DNA from: Desulfomonile tiedjei
GTDB taxonomy: Bacteria > Desulfobacterota > Desulfomonilia > Desulfomonilales > Desulfomonilaceae
Reading direction: 5' to 3'
Length of the DNA: 64,000 bases
Assembly: GCA_016212925.1 (NCBI GenBank)
Contig: JACRDF010000043.1
Location: 133,198-197,197, forward strand
The position numbers were made by a program, and so were the translations under genes. The first letter of the stretch is position 1. Each line of letters begins with the position of its first letter. Under the pieces are notes generated by a model. The model saw only the letters and a list, made by a program, of their open reading frames with translations. It made no database searches and was not told where the DNA came from. Positions 60,510 to 64,000 of the stretch are shown here, in pieces.

Positions 60510-61391
60510 TTACCAATATATGATCGCCACGCACGCTACCATCCAGAGTATGGCGCAAATCAGGAGCGGAGGATCGGTCAGAAGCAAGGCCGTGGGAGAG
60601 CCTCCGTCTTCCTTATGATAGATGAGGTAAAGGTATCTGAAAATACCGTAAGTTACGAAAGGAATCGTAAACATCATCTTCTCGGACTCGATCCCCGCGG
60701 ACGCTTGGGAGCGCACCGAGTATAAGCAATAGAACAGGAATGTGGACGTAGTGGCAACCTGCAAGAGTTGGTCAAGAAACGCGACGCTGTAGTTCTTCAA
60801 CACCGGCCTGTGGTTCGTCGCGTTGCCGCTGAGCATTACCACTTCATGGCGTCTCTTGCCGAGCGCCAGAAAGATCGCCACGGAAAACGTACACAAAATA
60901 AGCCAGCTTGACACCCCAACCTCCAGCACGACGGCTCCTGCCAGGACCCTCAACAAGAAGCCGGCGGCTATGGTCAGCACGTCCACAATCACAATGTCTT
61001 TGAGCTTGAGTGAATAGAACAGCTGCATCACCAGGTAACCCGCCAGAATCGCGAAGCCCGAGGGGGGTGTTTTGATGGCTAAAGCCAAGGCGAAAACAAC
61101 GGCCAGCAGGATCCCCATTACGGTGAGCGCTGCAGCGGGTGAAATATCCCCCCGCGCCAGCGGACGATTTTTTTTCAGGGGATGAGCCCTGTCTTGCTCC
61201 ATATCCAGATAGTCATTGAGGATGTACGAACCCGATGACACGAGACAAAACACCATGGCCATGCCTATTACCCGCACCACATCTTCGGCAACGAACAATC
61301 TTGAGCTGAAAATCAGAGGCATAAAGACAAACCCGTTCTTGATCCATTGGGTCGGTCTCATGAGTTTAAGGGACGCTCTTAACAAGTTCAT
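60510..61391 (-). CDS. UbiA-type prenyltransferase, decaprenyl-phosphate phosphoribosyltransferase-like
   Basis: 293 residues, about nine membrane helices. First metal/diphosphate motif NDYLDMEQDRAHPLKKNRPLA with the preceding RPTQWIKNGFVFMPLIFS, both typical of the DPPR synthase branch of UbiA. The second region (YSLKLKDIVIVDVLTIAAGF, then GKRRHEVVML) also matches. It would attach phosphoribose to a polyprenyl phosphate for cell-envelope arabinose-type sugars, though the exact acceptor is inferred. Confidence 0.85.
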   Translation of the reverse strand: MNLLRASLKLMRPTQWIKNGFVFMPLIFSSRLFVAEDVVRVIGMAMVFCLVSSGSYILNDYLDMEQDRAHPLKKNRPLARGDISPAAALTVMGILLAVVFALALAIKTPPSGFAILAGYLVMQLFYSLKLKDIVIVDVLTIAAGFLLRVLAGAVVLEVGVSSWLILCTFSVAIFLALGKRRHEVVMLSGNATNHRPVLKNYSVAFLDQLLQVATTSTFLFYCLYSVRSQASAGIESEKMMFTIPFVTYGIFRYLYLIYHKEDGGSPTALLLTDPPLLICAILWMVACVAIIYW

Positions 61392-61560
61392 TTACGCGCT
61401 CTGACTTTCTTCATTTTCAATCCGCAGTGGATCTGCTTTCCTAGCACAGAGCCTGTGGAGTGTAAATCAAAACGTGGGGAGGGCCGTCGGTGCGCCTCAA
61501 TTGGAGCCGCCTTGGTTTACCGCCTCGAATGCTTTATTCTTCCTTTGAGAGGAAATCCGC

Positions 61561-61857
61561 ATGCAAGACCGAGACGACCTCATAAGAGAAGAAGATCGTC
61601 GAATAAGGCTGCTCAGAATGGCGTCGGACCTTTTGGTTCACGTGTTGATGACCCGGCCCATAAGTCTTTCCGAAGCCGACAAGATGATACAAGGGACCAG
61701 GAACCTTGCACTCAGGCTTTTTCCCGACAAGGGCCATGTTTTCGACCTCATTCATATGCCTCGTTTCCGCCGAGCGCTTCGAGAGGCCGGCGCGTACGAT
61801 TCCCCGCGCACATTGAATGTTCTTATCGGCGGTAAAATGCCCAAGACTCCGGAATGA
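61561..61857 (+). CDS. Small protein of unknown function
   Basis: 98 residues, ATG with GAGAGGAAATCC upstream. Helical N-terminus (DDLIREEDRRIRLLRMASDL), then ALRLFPDKGHVFDLIHMPRF. Basic, no membrane segment, no known motif. The same SD quality and position before a gene-free stretch support a real short gene. Confidence 0.6.
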   Translation: MQDRDDLIREEDRRIRLLRMASDLLVHVLMTRPISLSEADKMIQGTRNLALRLFPDKGHVFDLIHMPRFRRALREAGAYDSPRTLNVLIGGKMPKTPE

Positions 61858-62385
61858 TTTACATAATGCCTCTTAAGTCGCGGGACTCGTCCAGGACAGG
61901 CACATGATGGTCGGACGGGAGTCTGAGACTGTCTCAAAAATCACGAAACAGGTGGTATTGTGGCACGATCTGGGCCGCTGGGTGGCCCGGAGTCCCGCGA
62001 GGTGCGGCCTCCGGGCGCCGAAAGCGCAAGAGGGGCTAGCTCATGAATACGGGATTGTCTTAACCCTGCTGCTGGAATAGCGCGCAGAAAATACACCTCT
62101 TGTCGCTTCGCGGCCCGCGGGTGGGACCGGCATCTTGCCGGTCATTCTAATAGACAGGCTGGAAGCCTGTCCCACCGAAGGTCCGGGCCACCCGGCCGAG
62201 GTCGCCTGCCCGTCTGCGCTAGAGGCCATCAGTTTTGGGGATCGCTATATTGAACGTAAATCGATCCGTCCCATTAGGCGGAAATTCACGCGGGTTTCAA
62301 TGGAGTTTTCGTGCGACAATGCAGTATGGTACTGTGCAATCAACTCGGAGGATTTGAACTTTAGTTATCCGGAGGCATGCGAACA
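61858..62385. repeat. Gene-free stretch with the third 57-bp palindrome
   Basis: 62120-62176 is the GGTGGGAC/GTCCCACC unit in inverted orientation. TGAGACTGTCTCAAAAATCA at 61924-61943 resembles a solitary MITE end without the rest of the element. The remainder probably holds the apgM promoter. Confidence 0.75.
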
Positions 62386-63603
62386 ATGGCTGATCTTGAT
62401 CTAATGAGGTCGCTTACACAAAAGGCCGACACGAAGATCGTGCTGCTGGTGATGGACGGACTGGGCGGACTGCCCAGAGAGGTCGGCGGCCCAACGGAAC
62501 TGGAAGCCGCTGCGACGCCTAACATGGATCGAATGGCACGAGAAGGCATGCTGGGGCTTATGCACACGGTCGGGATAGGTATCTCTCCCGGAAGCGGCCC
62601 GGGACACCTCGGCCTCTTTGGGTACGATCCGCTAAAATACGTTATCGGACGGGGAGTCCTGGAAGCGGTGGGCATCGGCGAATCTTTGACCGACCAGGAT
62701 GTGGCCGCGCGAGGGAATTTCTGCACCGTGGACAGCCAAGGGATAATTACGGATCGCCGCGCAGGCCGAATATCCACCGAAGAATGTGCGCGCATGGTGG
62801 ACCTGATTAAGGACATAACTCTCCCGGGCGTTGAACTCGTGGTAAAGCCGGTGCGCGACTATCGGTTCGCTCTAATCCTCCGAGGTCTGGGCCTTTCCCA
62901 GTCTCTCAATGAGACCGATCCGCAAAAGGTCGGCCTAAAGCCGCTGACTGTCGAAGCCCTGGACGGTTCCTCAGATGCCGCCCGCACCGCGGAACTGGTA
63001 AACAAGTGGGTGGAATTGGTTCGGGACCGCATAAAAGACCAGAGCCCGGCCAACATGGTCACACTGCGAGGCTGGTCTAGAGAGCCCGGCTTACCTGGCT
63101 TCAAAGACGTATTCAAGCTCAACGCAGCAGCCCTGGCCGTTTACCCCATGTACAAGGGGCTCGCGAGCCTCGTGGGGATGACGCTGATTCACGGCCTCAA
63201 CAATCTTGACGACCAGCTGGACGCACTCAGGAAGGAATGGAATTCTTTTGATTTCTTTTTCTTCCATTACAAATATACGGACAGCCGCGGGGAAGACGGG
63301 GACTTCGATGCCAAGGTCAAGGAAATCGAAAAGGTGGATAAGGTGATCCCCCGGATTCTGGAACTGAAACCGGATGTCGTGGTTATTACCGGAGACCACT
63401 CAACTCCCGCGGTGCTGAAATCACATAGTTGGCACCCTGTGCCGGTGCTAATGTGGGCTCCGGGCGTAAGCCGCTCCAATCCCGATGTTACAGGCTTCGG
63501 CGAAAGCCAATGCCTGCGCGGTGCACTGGGCCAGTTCGACGCGGCCGACCTCATGGCCCTGATCACCGCACACGCCAAGCGCCAGGCCAAGTTCGGGGCT
63601 TAG
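62386..63603 (+). CDS. apgM: Archaeal-type cofactor-independent phosphoglycerate mutase
   Basis: 405 residues from the ATG at 62386; CCGGAGG at 62369-62375 is correctly spaced for it, and too close to the ATG at 62377. Alkaline-phosphatase-fold metal sites: VLLVMDGLGGLPREVGG, GPGHLGLFGYDP with the surrounding residues, and VVITGDHSTPAVLKSHSWHPVPVLMWAPG. Interconverts 3- and 2-phosphoglycerate; with pyruvate kinase at 8394 it covers the lower glycolytic steps. Confidence 0.95.
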   Translation: MADLDLMRSLTQKADTKIVLLVMDGLGGLPREVGGPTELEAAATPNMDRMAREGMLGLMHTVGIGISPGSGPGHLGLFGYDPLKYVIGRGVLEAVGIGESLTDQDVAARGNFCTVDSQGIITDRRAGRISTEECARMVDLIKDITLPGVELVVKPVRDYRFALILRGLGLSQSLNETDPQKVGLKPLTVEALDGSSDAARTAELVNKWVELVRDRIKDQSPANMVTLRGWSREPGLPGFKDVFKLNAAALAVYPMYKGLASLVGMTLIHGLNNLDDQLDALRKEWNSFDFFFFHYKYTDSRGEDGDFDAKVKEIEKVDKVIPRILELKPDVVVITGDHSTPAVLKSHSWHPVPVLMWAPGVSRSNPDVTGFGESQCLRGALGQFDAADLMALITAHAKRQAKFGA

Positions 63604-63627
63604 GGGTAAGGAAGAAGATTAAGATTT

Positions 63628-63663
63628 CCGGGGAGGGCCTTTTTGCAAAAAGGCCCTCCCCGG
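63628..63663. repeat. 36-bp perfect palindrome after apgM
   Basis: CCGGGGAGGGCCTTTTTG is followed immediately by its exact complement. Related to 10995-11029. The sequence from about 63970 to the window end (GGGGAACCCATTTTTGCAA) looks like the left half of a further copy. It may act as a terminator. Confidence 0.85.
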
Positions 63664-63782
63664 CCCCCTCCCCAAAAACTCCTGTGTTCTGGCGTAATAA
63701 GCCGCGGAGGAATATAAGACAACCCCATCGGTACCCATTACCAACGGAGGCTTTTCATGGCACGTTCGGTGCGCGTAGCTCC

Positions 63783-63870
63783 CGTAGAATGTGGCCAGCG
63801 AAGCGAACCGCATCTGTTGATCACAACGACCCGGGAAATGGGAACGATGCGATTTCCGTTGGACAGAGCG
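63783..63870. repeat. Decayed GAGCGAAGCGAACCGCATC-family repeat, copy 4
   Basis: CGTAGAATGTGGCCAGCGAAGC then GAACCGCATC and GATGCGATTTCCGTTGG match the 85-bp family with substitutions; the right end is no longer recognisable. Confidence 0.6.
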
Positions 63871-64000
63871 AGCAACCTCCGAGCCCTTTTCGGAACTCCC
63901 ATGTCCTGCCGGCTGATTGTCTTCCGCCATGGCGGACGACAATCCGCCGGCAGGACAATAGAGTATTTGGGGAGGGGTGCCGGGGAACCCATTTTTGCAA

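Overview
The window looks like a chromosomal segment of a Desulfobacterota-type (former deltaproteobacterial) anaerobe with about 55% GC. This is inferred from gene content: class I hybrid cluster protein, a half-size sirohaem reductase-like protein, a quinol-type NO reductase, UGA-encoded selenoproteins and an AmmeMemoRadiSam protein. A Desulfomonile- or Syntrophobacter-like lineage would fit, but no marker here fixes the genus.

Layout: 0-4.5 kb holds the end of an ATP synthase operon (atpB partial, atpE), an unknown zinc-ribbon membrane protein, and rpsF-rpsR-rplI-dnaB. 4.6-7.5 kb is an accessory island on the minus strand: a strong promoter, an SU10-type HK97-fold phage capsid-like protein, an LHH-motif nuclease toxin and a SUKH immunity protein, with no other phage genes. 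7.8-17.5 kb has pyruvate kinase, toxin-antitoxin fragments (orphan HigA, an MNT gene with a truncated HEPN partner, an intact MntA-HepT pair), a TonB-like protein, an SsuABC-type transporter, a TVP38/VTT membrane protein and a hydrolase. 17.9-26.7 kb is a nitrosative-stress cluster (qNor, Fe-S protein, HD protein, Hcp, sirohaem/ferredoxin protein, Crp/Fnr regulator), with the same perfect palindrome TTGACTTAAGTCAA upstream of hcp and of the regulator.

27.7-33.1 kb contains two ArsR-controlled operons. The second encodes a membrane rhodanese-DsbD-thioredoxin fusion with two in-frame UGA codons at the rhodanese active-site cysteines, followed by a small thioredoxin-like protein with another UGA at its redox position. 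Hairpins with the right placement for bacterial SECIS elements follow all three UGAs, so I read them as selenocysteine codons and give full-length coordinates. 33.4-36.7 kb is a single-chain fusion of an MrfA/YprA-like helicase and an MrfB-like exonuclease.

The rest is mostly housekeeping: a porin-like protein, an HtrA-like protease, an AmmeMemoRadiSam B protein, the mutS2-dnaG-rpoD group, hisA-hisF, two small secreted proline/cysteine-rich proteins, fabG, an XRE-cupin regulator, acyl-CoA dehydrogenase, malQ, a UbiA-type prenyltransferase and apgM. Intergenic space is packed with dispersed palindromic repeats. One family is a clear non-autonomous transposon: three copies are exactly 131 bp, each with a 4-bp target duplication. 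One of these sits in frame inside the helicase gene. Another lies inside an older repeat whose empty version is preserved 30 kb away.
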